A DNA stretch of 64,000 bases from Planctomycetaceae bacterium (lineage in GTDB: Bacteria > Planctomycetota > Planctomycetia > Planctomycetales > Planctomycetaceae): NCBI GenBank assembly GCA_024742875.1, contig JANSXP010000008.1, positions 1 to 64,000 of the forward strand. Reading direction: 5' to 3'. Shown piece by piece: positions 18,046 to 26,444 of the stretch (position 1 is the first letter of the stretch; each line of letters starts with the position of its first letter). A program made the position numbers and the translations under genes. The notes under the pieces are model-generated. The model had not been told where the DNA came from. It saw only the letters and a program-made list of their open reading frames with translations, and ran no database searches.

Positions 18046-19204
18046 AACGTATGACGTGATCGTCATCGGCATCGGAGGCATCGGCAGTGCGGCCCTGTTT
18101 CACCTCGCACGGTCCGGTGTGCGTGTGCTCGGCATCGATCGCTTTCCCTCCGGCCACGATCGCGGCAGCTCACACGGCGAATCACGTATGATTCGCAAAT
18201 CCTACTTCGAACACGCGGACTACGTTCCACTGGCCTGCCGATCGTGGGAATTGTGGCAGCAGCTGGAACAGGAGTCCGGGCGTTCTTTGCTTCAGCCTTC
18301 CGGCGTGATTTACTTCGGTCAAACAAACGGTGTGGTCATGACGGGCGTCCGCCACAGCGCCCGGACACACGGTCTGCCGATTGAAGAAATGACGGCGGCA
18401 GCAGCGACCGAACGTTTTCCACAATTCGTCGCTCCCCCCGGTACCTCGGCCCTTTACGAAGAAGATGCCGGCGTGCTGCTGGTGGAAGAATGTGTGAAAA
18501 CGCACGTGGAGATGGCAACTGCGGCTGGCGCCGAAACTTCGCTGAATGAAAGTGTGGTCGAGATCCTGCCAACGGACCGCAGCGTGACCGTCCAGACAGA
18601 AGACAACTGCTATAAGGCGGCCAGCGTGGTGGTCACCGCGGGAGCGTGGACCAACTCTCTGCTGCCGGCGCTGAACGTGCCTTTGAAAGTCGTCCGCAAA
18701 CACCTGCACTGGTACCACACCGATGATCGGCGTCTGCAGATGTCGGCGGGATGCCCGGCTTTCTTTGTAGAGCACCAGCAGGGCTATTTTTACGGCCTTC
18801 CTGAAATCGGCCCGGCCGGCATTAAGGCGGGAGAGCACAGCGGCGGCAGCGAAGTGTCTGACCCGCTGCACGATCCTCGTGCGCCGGAACCTCAGGACAC
18901 AGAACGTGTCGGTCAGTTTGTCGCCGACTTCCTGCCACAGGCGGCGTGCCGCGCGCATCAGCAGAAAACGTGCTTTTACACCATGACTCCGGACGAGCAT
19001 TTTGTGGTGGACCGTCATCCGCAGCACGCCCATGTCGTTTTCACCGCCGGACTGTCGGGACACGGATTCAAGTTTGCGCCCGTGCTGGGACAAAGAATGG
19101 CGCAGCTGGCTCTGGGAGCAGACTCCACGGGTCGTGCCGCCACAAAGGAACTGGCGGCACGCACCGCATTTCTGTCCTGCCGTCGGCTCATCGGCACCGA
19201 GTAG
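18038..19204 (+). CDS. FAD-dependent amine oxidase, MSOX/N-methyltryptophan oxidase type
   Basis: 388 aa from GTG, overlapping the previous gene by 8 bp, so translation is probably coupled. The N-terminal dinucleotide-binding motif IVIGIGGIGSAAL is followed by the family segment DRGSSHGESRMIRKSYFE, which in monomeric sarcosine oxidase contacts FAD. Later landmarks are VVVTAGAWTNSLLP and the C-terminal CFYTMTPDEHFVVDRHP and AGLSGHGFKFAPVLG, where the family carries the Cys that covalently holds FAD (CFYT fits). The likely reaction is oxidation of an N-methyl amino acid such as sarcosine or N-methyltryptophan, giving formaldehyde and H2O2. The substrate is not determinable here. Confidence 0.9.
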   Translation: MSRTYDVIVIGIGGIGSAALFHLARSGVRVLGIDRFPSGHDRGSSHGESRMIRKSYFEHADYVPLACRSWELWQQLEQESGRSLLQPSGVIYFGQTNGVVMTGVRHSARTHGLPIEEMTAAAATERFPQFVAPPGTSALYEEDAGVLLVEECVKTHVEMATAAGAETSLNESVVEILPTDRSVTVQTEDNCYKAASVVVTAGAWTNSLLPALNVPLKVVRKHLHWYHTDDRRLQMSAGCPAFFVEHQQGYFYGLPEIGPAGIKAGEHSGGSEVSDPLHDPRAPEPQDTERVGQFVADFLPQAACRAHQQKTCFYTMTPDEHFVVDRHPQHAHVVFTAGLSGHGFKFAPVLGQRMAQLALGADSTGRAATKELAARTAFLSCRRLIGTE

Positions 19205-19317
19205 TTGATGAAGTCTCCGTCGTCGGATGCCACGGGCCTGCGGTCAGGGCAGTGGCGATCCTGTAAGCAGGTCACTATGCTCCCGGCTGCTTTGCCATCT
19301 TTCAGCGGTTCAAGACA

Positions 19318-21600
19318 GTGTCCGACCAACAGGGATTATTTGATTTTGCGGACACCCCCGACTGGGAGCATGCGGCGGCGGAAGACATTCAGGTCGCTGA
19401 GGTCGTCTTCAATCTGCCCCTGGAAAAACCGTATACCTACAGTATCCCGGACGAGTTCCGTGAACGACTCAGGCCCGGCATGCGAATCAAAACCTCGCTG
19501 GGCCGCGGCAATCGCAGGGTTGTGGGATACTGCGTAAATGTACGTCAGCTTGAAGACCCTTCTCGGCGACTGAAGCCGATCGAAGAAGTCCTGGATGCCG
19601 TTCCCCTGCTGTCAGTCAGCATGCTGGAACTGACCCGCTGGATCGGCCAGCAGTATCTTTGCGGGTGGGGACAGGTTCTGGAAAGCGTGATCCCGGCGGG
19701 CGTGCGGCGTAAGAGCGGCACGCGACTGGTGCAGTCTTACCAGTTGGCTGAAGAAGCGGAATCGCTGATTGCTGTTCGCAGGCTGCCCGCCAAACAACAG
19801 GCCGTTGTGGACGCGCTGCGCAAATCCACGGCTCCGATTCCGGTCGCCCGGCTGTGTGAACTGGCGGACTGTGGTCCCGGCCCCATTAACGGACTGCGGA
19901 CCAAAGGCATCATTAACCCCATAAAGGTTCGCTCAGAAATCCAGGGTGAGACACTTGAGGGAACAGAAACAGTCGCCGATCTGGTGCTTAATGATCAGCA
20001 GCAGGCGGCTCTGGACACCATCGTGGCTGCGCTGGAATCCGGGCAGCACTCCACGATGCTGCTGCACGGAGCCACTGGCAGTGGCAAAACCGAAGTCTAC
20101 ATTCGGGCGATTCGGGAAGTCGTCAGTTACGGACGGCAGGCGATCGTTCTGGTGCCGGAAATCAGTCTGACGCCGCAGACCATTCGCCGTTTTCGCAGTC
20201 GCTTTGGTTCAGTGGCCGTCCTGCACAGTCACATGAGCGATGCAGAACGGCACTGGCAGTGGCAACTGATTGCCCGCGGAGAAGTCGAAGTGATTGTGGG
20301 AGCCCGCAGCGCCGTGTTCGCGCCCACGCCACACCTTGGCCTGGTGGTGATTGATGAAGAGCACGAACCCACCTTTAAGCAGGACAACACGCCCCGCTAT
20401 CACGCGCGGGAAGTGGCCCGATTTCGGTGTGCCCAGGAGAACGTGCCGTTGCTCCTCGGCTCAGCCACCCCCACACTGGAATCCTGGCTGCGGGCCACGC
20501 GCAACCACGACACGCTCATCAGCATGCCCGATCGCGTGGCCGAACTGCCACTGCCGCCGGTTCTGATTGTGGACACACGCAACGACCCTCGCATTAACAA
20601 GGGGGCTTCTATCGGACGGGCACTTTACACCGGCATTCTGAAGGCCCTGAAAGACAAAGGCCAGGTCATCCTGTTTCTGAACCTGCGGGGATACTCTCCA
20701 ACGGTCTGGTGCCGCAGCTGCGGCACAGGCGTCAAGTGTCCGGACTGCGACATCACGCTCACGTGGCATCGGGATCGCCAGGAGGCCGTGTGTCACAGCT
20801 GTGACTATCACATCCCGGCTCCGGAAAAGTGTCCCAGCTGTGACAGCGCGGCCATTCGCTACATCGGCACCGGCACACAGCGACTGGAAGAAGAGGTGAA
20901 CGCTCTGTTCGCAGAGGCACGTGTGCTGCGGATGGACAGCGACTCGATGAAAAAGCCCGGCAGTCACGACATCGCGCTGGAACAGTTCCGGCAGGGAGAG
21001 ATCGACATTCTGCTGGGCACACAGATGATTGCCAAAGGACTTGACTTTCCCAATGTCACGCTGGTGGGTGTCATCGATGCCGACACGATGCTCAACCAGC
21101 CTGATATGCGGGCCGCCGAACGCACGTTCCAGCTGATCGCCCAGGTGGCTGGTCGCACGGGTCGCAGCTCCCGGGGCGGTCGGGTCCTTGTGCAGACCAC
21201 CAATCCCGACGATCCGTCAGTCCGGTACGCGTCTGAACACGATTTTCTCGGCTTTGCCTCTCACGAACTTCATCAGCGGAAAGACTCCGGGGCACCGCCG
21301 TTCAGCTGTGTGGCGCGGGTGATCTTTCGTGGACTGAGTGAGCCAGCGGTCCACGAAACAGCCAGTTCGGTGGCCGACAAGCTGCGAAAGACGGCGCGGG
21401 AACACGATCCCCAGGTGCGGGTGCTGGGCGCGGCGCCTGCCCCCATCACCCGCCTGCGCGGCTACTGGAGATTTCATCTGCAGATTGCCGCCCCCACTCA
21501 TGAGCGTGTCAAAACGATCTGGCTGCGGGTGGAAGACACGCTCAAACTGCCCGATGGTGTGGAGATGGCGGTCGACGTGGACCCCATCAACTCCCGCTGA
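19318..21600 (+). CDS. priA: Primosomal protein N', replication restart helicase PriA
   Basis: 760 aa from GTG. The N-terminal DNA-binding region includes the PriA signature of a hydrophobic beta domain (VVFNLPLEKPYTYSIP). Helicase motif I is GATGSGKTEVY near residue 252 and motif II is VIDEEHEPTFKQD. The characteristic insertion carries eight zinc-binding cysteines between CRSCGTGVKCPDC and CHSC...CPSC. Helicase motifs V and VI follow: GTQMIAKGLDFPNVTLVGV and QVAGRTGRSSRGG. PriA reloads the replisome at stalled forks. The length is close to the family norm and no motif is missing. It is downstream of the oxidase by 113 bp. Confidence 0.97.
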   Translation: MSDQQGLFDFADTPDWEHAAAEDIQVAEVVFNLPLEKPYTYSIPDEFRERLRPGMRIKTSLGRGNRRVVGYCVNVRQLEDPSRRLKPIEEVLDAVPLLSVSMLELTRWIGQQYLCGWGQVLESVIPAGVRRKSGTRLVQSYQLAEEAESLIAVRRLPAKQQAVVDALRKSTAPIPVARLCELADCGPGPINGLRTKGIINPIKVRSEIQGETLEGTETVADLVLNDQQQAALDTIVAALESGQHSTMLLHGATGSGKTEVYIRAIREVVSYGRQAIVLVPEISLTPQTIRRFRSRFGSVAVLHSHMSDAERHWQWQLIARGEVEVIVGARSAVFAPTPHLGLVVIDEEHEPTFKQDNTPRYHAREVARFRCAQENVPLLLGSATPTLESWLRATRNHDTLISMPDRVAELPLPPVLIVDTRNDPRINKGASIGRALYTGILKALKDKGQVILFLNLRGYSPTVWCRSCGTGVKCPDCDITLTWHRDRQEAVCHSCDYHIPAPEKCPSCDSAAIRYIGTGTQRLEEEVNALFAEARVLRMDSDSMKKPGSHDIALEQFRQGEIDILLGTQMIAKGLDFPNVTLVGVIDADTMLNQPDMRAAERTFQLIAQVAGRTGRSSRGGRVLVQTTNPDDPSVRYASEHDFLGFASHELHQRKDSGAPPFSCVARVIFRGLSEPAVHETASSVADKLRKTAREHDPQVRVLGAAPAPITRLRGYWRFHLQIAAPTHERVKTIWLRVEDTLKLPDGVEMAVDVDPINSR

Positions 21601-21786
21601 GTGCGGTGACTGCGTGCCGTCTGACGGCCACAACAATCGGCATAATCGGCACCGCCTGGCAGACCCGCAACCCGATTCGCTGAATCGAAGACGCTTCAGT
21701 TGTTGGCAACCGGCAACGGCTGTCGCGGACCCCACATTTGCCGGCACGCTGCAATTTTGTCAGACAACATCGCCTGGGGGCCCGTG

Positions 21787-22680
21787 ATGTTACAGGAAGG
21801 CTGGGAAGAAACGATCGCCAGAAAAACGGCGACCGCGCAACTGGATAACGGCGTGGGCTGCTTTCTGCAGATCCACCCTCTGGCGATCAGCGACAATCTG
21901 ACCCACCTGGGTCACAGTCAGCTGACCGTTGGACGCGAATCCTCCTGCGGGCTGTGCCTGCCGGACTCCTCCGTGTCGCGCCAGCACGCTCTGATTGAGA
22001 AGGTGGGAGATGGCTATTTCGTGACCGATCTGGGCAGCACCAATGGCACATGCGTGAATGAGCAAAAGGTTTCGTCAGTGGAACTGACGCCCGGAGACCG
22101 CGTGCAGTTCGGCAGTTACATCTTTAAGTTTCTGTCGACCAACCACATCGAAATGCAGTACCACGAAGCCATTTACTCGATGATGACACGGGACGGCCTG
22201 ACGGGCACGCTGAATAAGCGTTCGTTTACCGACATCATCAATCGCGAATTCCGTCGGGCGGTCACCCGCCGCACGAGCCTTTCGCTGATTCTGTTTGACA
22301 TCGATCATTTTAAGTCGGTCAACGACACCCACGGCCACCTTGCAGGTGACGAAGTTCTGCAGGAAATGGGGCGCCGCATCAGTTCAGTGATCGCCGAACA
22401 TGATGTCTTTGCCCGCTACGGCGGTGAAGAATTTGCCATTCTGCTGTCTGATGTGGAGTTGGCCGAAGCCGTGGAACTGGCGGAACGCTGCCGCGCTGTC
22501 GTGGCTGCGGAACCATTTGCCACATCGATCCAGCCGCTGCCCGTGACCATCAGTGTGGGTGTCGCGGAACTGTCGCGCAGCGGCTGCGCTAAGGAGCCGG
22601 CCGATCTGATCGAAGCGGCCGATGCGCAGCTTTACGCCGCCAAGGATGGGGGACGCAATCAGGTATGTACGGCCGACTAA
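21787..22680 (+). CDS. FHA-GGDEF diguanylate cyclase
   Basis: 297 aa. The ATG at 21787 is preferred because GGGGG lies six bases upstream; the frame stays open further back. An FHA domain occupies about residues 45-105 (TVGRESSCGLCLPDSSVSRQHA, DLGSTNGTCVN), binding phosphothreonine peptides. A GGDEF domain covers about 130-290, with the metal/nucleotide motif FDIDHFKSVND and active-site GGEEF in ARYGGEEFAI. It should make c-di-GMP. The product-inhibition I-site (RxxD five residues before GGEEF) is absent here: AEHD occupies the position. The kinase gene follows 117 bp downstream and could phosphorylate a partner read by the FHA domain (inference). Confidence 0.92.
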   Translation: MLQEGWEETIARKTATAQLDNGVGCFLQIHPLAISDNLTHLGHSQLTVGRESSCGLCLPDSSVSRQHALIEKVGDGYFVTDLGSTNGTCVNEQKVSSVELTPGDRVQFGSYIFKFLSTNHIEMQYHEAIYSMMTRDGLTGTLNKRSFTDIINREFRRAVTRRTSLSLILFDIDHFKSVNDTHGHLAGDEVLQEMGRRISSVIAEHDVFARYGGEEFAILLSDVELAEAVELAERCRAVVAAEPFATSIQPLPVTISVGVAELSRSGCAKEPADLIEAADAQLYAAKDGGRNQVCTAD

Positions 22681-22797
22681 GCCCCGACAACCGCCAGGTT
22701 TTGGGGCGGCCGTCATTCGTCCGTTGATGCCGTCCATCGCCGCTCGCGCATTACGACTGTCCGCCCTGTTTGATACGTTTGATACATCTTCCTGTCT

Positions 22798-25700
22798 ATG
22801 AATGATCCCTCCGAAATCACGGCCGGTGCCAGCGTGGATCGTCAGTATCAGATTGCTGATGAAGAACTGCTGGCGCTGCTGTTTGATGCCGGGCGAAAGC
22901 AGAACATAGGGTCCGAAGCAATCGTCGATGTGGTGCAGGAGGCGCTGCAGTCCGGACGGCAGGTGGGCGACATTCTCCGGGACGCCGAAATTCTGTCGCG
23001 ACGGCAACGGGAGTCGATAAACGAACTGGTCAGACAGCAGTCCCGCATGGAGGCGGGCCGATCAACCGCCATGGGCCATCGCGAACGCACGACTCGCCCT
23101 CAGGTCGCGCTGTCCGCCGCCGAACGCCGCAGACAGGACCTGGAATCGGAATTTCGCACAGATCGGGACGAACTGCTGCCTACCGGAGAAGACCGCTACG
23201 AGCCCGTGGAGGAAGTGGGCCGCGGCGGCTGGGGCGTTGTGGTGCGTGCTGCGGACCGACAGCTGCATCGGGAAGTGGCCGTCAAAAAACTGGGGCCAGC
23301 CGCCAGTCGCGACGCCGACATCGGGCGGCGTTTCCTGCATGAAGCACAGATTACCGCTCAGCTGCAGCACCCCGGTATTGTCCCGGTCTACGAACGCGGT
23401 GTCGGCCTGGAGGACAGACAGCCGTTTTACGCCATGAAGCTGCTCAACGGCGACACACTGCAGGAAAAGATACGCGATTACCATGACTTGCCGTCCGGCG
23501 CCAGTAAGCGTCAGCGGTTTCATCAGTTGCTGCGGTCCTTCATTGATATCTGCCATGCGGTCAGTTACGCCCACGCCCGAAATATCATTCACCGAGACCT
23601 GAAGCCGGCCAACGTGGTCATTGGTGAGTTTGGCGAAACCATTGTCGTGGACTGGGGACTGGCCACTGATCTGTCCGCAGCAGAATCCGAAGCGGAAAGT
23701 GTGGCCACGCTGCCAGCCGGTACACCGCTGCCAAAGGCAGCCCCCACTTCCGCACGACTCAACGGTCTGCTCAGTCCGGTCGTCACTCAGGAAGGTTCGG
23801 TGGTTGGCACGCCCGCCTATATGCCGCCTGAGCAGGCGCGTGGCTCCAAAGGAGAATTTTCACCGGCCAGCGACACCTATTCGCTGGGTGTCATGCTGTA
23901 CGTGATTCTCACCGGCCGACTGCCGTTTCATGGCGACGATGTCGAGACGACACTGCAGCAGGTCATGCGGGGCGAGTATCGCCATCCACAAACCGTTGAT
24001 AAACGCACTCCCGCTGCGCTGGCTTCGGTCTGCGTGAAGGCCATGAGCCTGAATCCTGCTGAGCGTTACCAGCACGCTGGAGAGCTGGGCGACGACGTCA
24101 GCCGGTATCTGGCCAATGAACGGGTCACCGCTCACCGAGATCGCCTGATTGACAGGTTCGCCCGCTGGTGCCGACGTCACAGCACGATGGCCACTTCACT
24201 GATCGCCGGAGCAATCACCCTGGCAGTCGTCAGCGGCGTCGCGGCGGTCCTGATTCGCCAGGCACACACCGCAGAAATTTCCGCTCGCCAGCAGGCCGAA
24301 CAGGCGCATCGTGAAGAAAGACGGGCCCGTCAGCAGGCTGAACAGGCCCGCGCCGATGCGCTGGACCGGCTCCGCAAATCGCGAACGGCCGCTGACACCT
24401 GGCTGATCGGTCTCAGTGGCGCCCTGGAGCGATTCCCTGGTCTGACAACAGTTCGTGAAGATCTCATCCGGGAGGCACTGGAACACTACACGCAGTTGCA
24501 CGCGTCAGTGAAACAGGATCGCCAGCTGATTCTGGAGGCCGCAAGGTGTCTGCTGCGAATGGGCGATCTCCACGTGCTGCTCGGCGAGACGGACGCGGCC
24601 AGAGAAGCATTCACAACAGCCGCCGAGCAGTTGAAGAAGATCGATCAGACTGATCAGGCGGTCACAGAAACGCTCAACAGTGAAACCGGCCTGCTGCTGG
24701 TGGAACTGCACGGCAGCACACTGAGCGAGGCAGCAGCGGCGCAATGTGATGCGCTGTGCTCCGCCGCCACGCTGCTGCTGCAGACGACCGACAGCGGCGA
24801 ATCGCGGCTGGCCGCCGGCCGCGCATTTTTGATGGCTGGTCGCGCGGCCGAATCCCGACAGCAGCTGGAACAGGCGTCCCGGCGTTATCAGCGCGCGGAT
24901 CAGGTCGTTGCCGGCATCAACGATTCCTCCCTGCACAAACGCATCGCTCATCTGAGATCCGTCATCCGCAACGATTACTCACGCGTGCTCACGCTGCTGG
25001 GACGTCATCGGGAGGCGGCCGCCGAGCTTCAGCGCGACGTGGAAGCCACAACTCGTCAGATCAAAGAAGAACACAAACGTCCCGACTTCCTGGAAAATCG
25101 GGCGATCGCGCAGATGAAGTGGGCCAACGCTCAGCAGCGTCTGGGTGAAGACTGGGCGGCAGAAGCCGCCTACCGCAGGGCCATTGATGATCTGTCCGCC
25201 TCGTGGCAGTTAATGTTTGGTGATCACTTCTATAACGAAAACCTGGCCGTCGCGGAGGCGAACCTGGGGCAGCTGGCCGTGCGGCTGCATCGCTATGATG
25301 ATGCGGAACAGATGCTGCGATCCGCTATCGAACAGCTAACTGGCCTGCTGGAAGACGGCTCGGCAGATCGCGACACCATCAGCCGACTGGCCAGCTGTAA
25401 CGTGGCCCTGGGACATGTGCTCGTGATGACCGGCGATCCCGCGGCCAGTGAACAGATCCAGAGATCTCTGCAGATCTTCGAGTTTCTCGAATCGGAATCT
25501 CATCTGTCCGCCAGCGACCATCTGGCACGCGCTGCGGCGGCCACCAACCTGGCGCGCGTCTGTCGCGAGCAGCAGAATCCAACGGCAGCCCAAACGGCCT
25601 TCCAGCACGCCAGCCAGATTCACCAACAGTCCATCGACACCCTGACCGCCGCCGCAGACGCCCCGGGATCGGTGCGACGGCTGAGGATTGCTCTGGCGGC

Positions 25701-26238
25701 CGCTCAGTGGGAGTTCACCCCCCTCGTAGCAACGGAATCCGACAACGTGCGGCAGCAACTCGAACAGCTGACCGTCAATGAGTCCGCCGACGAAATTCGG
25801 CAGCCCCATTCGGCCACGCAAACGCTGCTTCGCTGTCTGCTGGATGCTGGCAGCACACAAGGCTGGCAGCAGGCAGAGAACCTGCTGCAGCAGACGAACG
25901 TCAATAACCGTCGTTCGCCGCACCTGCTGCAGCTGCAGGCCATCTCCGATCTTCGTCAGCGCAGATACGATTTGGCCGGTGACCTGATTCACCAGACGCT
26001 GCTGGCACGCAGACACCCGCTCGCCGTGGATTACGCCATCGCCAGTTGTATCGCCGCGGAAGCAGGAGACCAGGTGAAGGCCAATGAATATCGACGCCAG
26101 GCAGAGACGGGGCTCGCTCAAGTGCCAGGAGATCATCGACTGCGTCACTGGGTGGGACAGGCCCAACAATCCGCACAATCGTTATCGCCAGTTCCTGCCG
26201 GACCACCCCAGCAGGCACAATCCAACACGTCGGAATGA
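22798..26238 (+). CDS. Transmembrane Ser/Thr protein kinase with TPR-like C-terminal region
   Basis: 1146 aa. An N-terminal helical region (residues 1-120) precedes a PknB-type kinase domain. It has the glycine loop GRGGWG near 141, the VAVK lysine near 163, catalytic HRDLKPAN at 265-272, DWG in place of DFG at 285-287, and the activation-segment end VGTPAYMPPEQ at 336-346. Residues about 464-486 form one membrane segment, followed by a QAEQA-rich coiled coil and many alpha-helical TPR-like repeats to the end. This is the standard planctomycete Hanks-type kinase layout, with the sensor outside the membrane. DWG is common in this lineage. The catalytic residues are intact, so activity is expected. 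Confidence 0.93.
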   Translation: MNDPSEITAGASVDRQYQIADEELLALLFDAGRKQNIGSEAIVDVVQEALQSGRQVGDILRDAEILSRRQRESINELVRQQSRMEAGRSTAMGHRERTTRPQVALSAAERRRQDLESEFRTDRDELLPTGEDRYEPVEEVGRGGWGVVVRAADRQLHREVAVKKLGPAASRDADIGRRFLHEAQITAQLQHPGIVPVYERGVGLEDRQPFYAMKLLNGDTLQEKIRDYHDLPSGASKRQRFHQLLRSFIDICHAVSYAHARNIIHRDLKPANVVIGEFGETIVVDWGLATDLSAAESEAESVATLPAGTPLPKAAPTSARLNGLLSPVVTQEGSVVGTPAYMPPEQARGSKGEFSPASDTYSLGVMLYVILTGRLPFHGDDVETTLQQVMRGEYRHPQTVDKRTPAALASVCVKAMSLNPAERYQHAGELGDDVSRYLANERVTAHRDRLIDRFARWCRRHSTMATSLIAGAITLAVVSGVAAVLIRQAHTAEISARQQAEQAHREERRARQQAEQARADALDRLRKSRTAADTWLIGLSGALERFPGLTTVREDLIREALEHYTQLHASVKQDRQLILEAARCLLRMGDLHVLLGETDAAREAFTTAAEQLKKIDQTDQAVTETLNSETGLLLVELHGSTLSEAAAAQCDALCSAATLLLQTTDSGESRLAAGRAFLMAGRAAESRQQLEQASRRYQRADQVVAGINDSSLHKRIAHLRSVIRNDYSRVLTLLGRHREAAAELQRDVEATTRQIKEEHKRPDFLENRAIAQMKWANAQQRLGEDWAAEAAYRRAIDDLSASWQLMFGDHFYNENLAVAEANLGQLAVRLHRYDDAEQMLRSAIEQLTGLLEDGSADRDTISRLASCNVALGHVLVMTGDPAASEQIQRSLQIFEFLESESHLSASDHLARAAAATNLARVCREQQNPTAAQTAFQHASQIHQQSIDTLTAAADAPGSVRRLRIALAAAQWEFTPLVATESDNVRQQLEQLTVNESADEIRQPHSATQTLLRCLLDAGSTQGWQQAENLLQQTNVNNRRSPHLLQLQAISDLRQRRYDLAGDLIHQTLLARRHPLAVDYAIASCIAAEAGDQVKANEYRRQAETGLAQVPGDHRLRHWVGQAQQSAQSLSPVPAGPPQQAQSNTSE

Positions 26239-26444
26239 TCCTCCAACAATCACTGGGGTCCTCCTGAACCGGGCCCCACTGGCGACCGATTTCCCTACTG
26301 TTGGGCAGACCACCAGACAGACCTCCATCAGTGACCAGACTGAAGGACCGCTGTACGGGAAGCCACGGGCCACTCTCTCACATTGCGGTGAGCTAATCGG
26401 AATCGCAGGGAATGCGATTCAGCGCAGATCAGGGACGTACTGCG

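Noticed and set aside
26239-26444. Possible cobalamin riboswitch before the TonB receptor (GGGCCACT and GGGAATGCG fragments)
   Set aside because: The B12 box and the conserved CGGCCCGCCACTG order are absent; matches are short and out of order.
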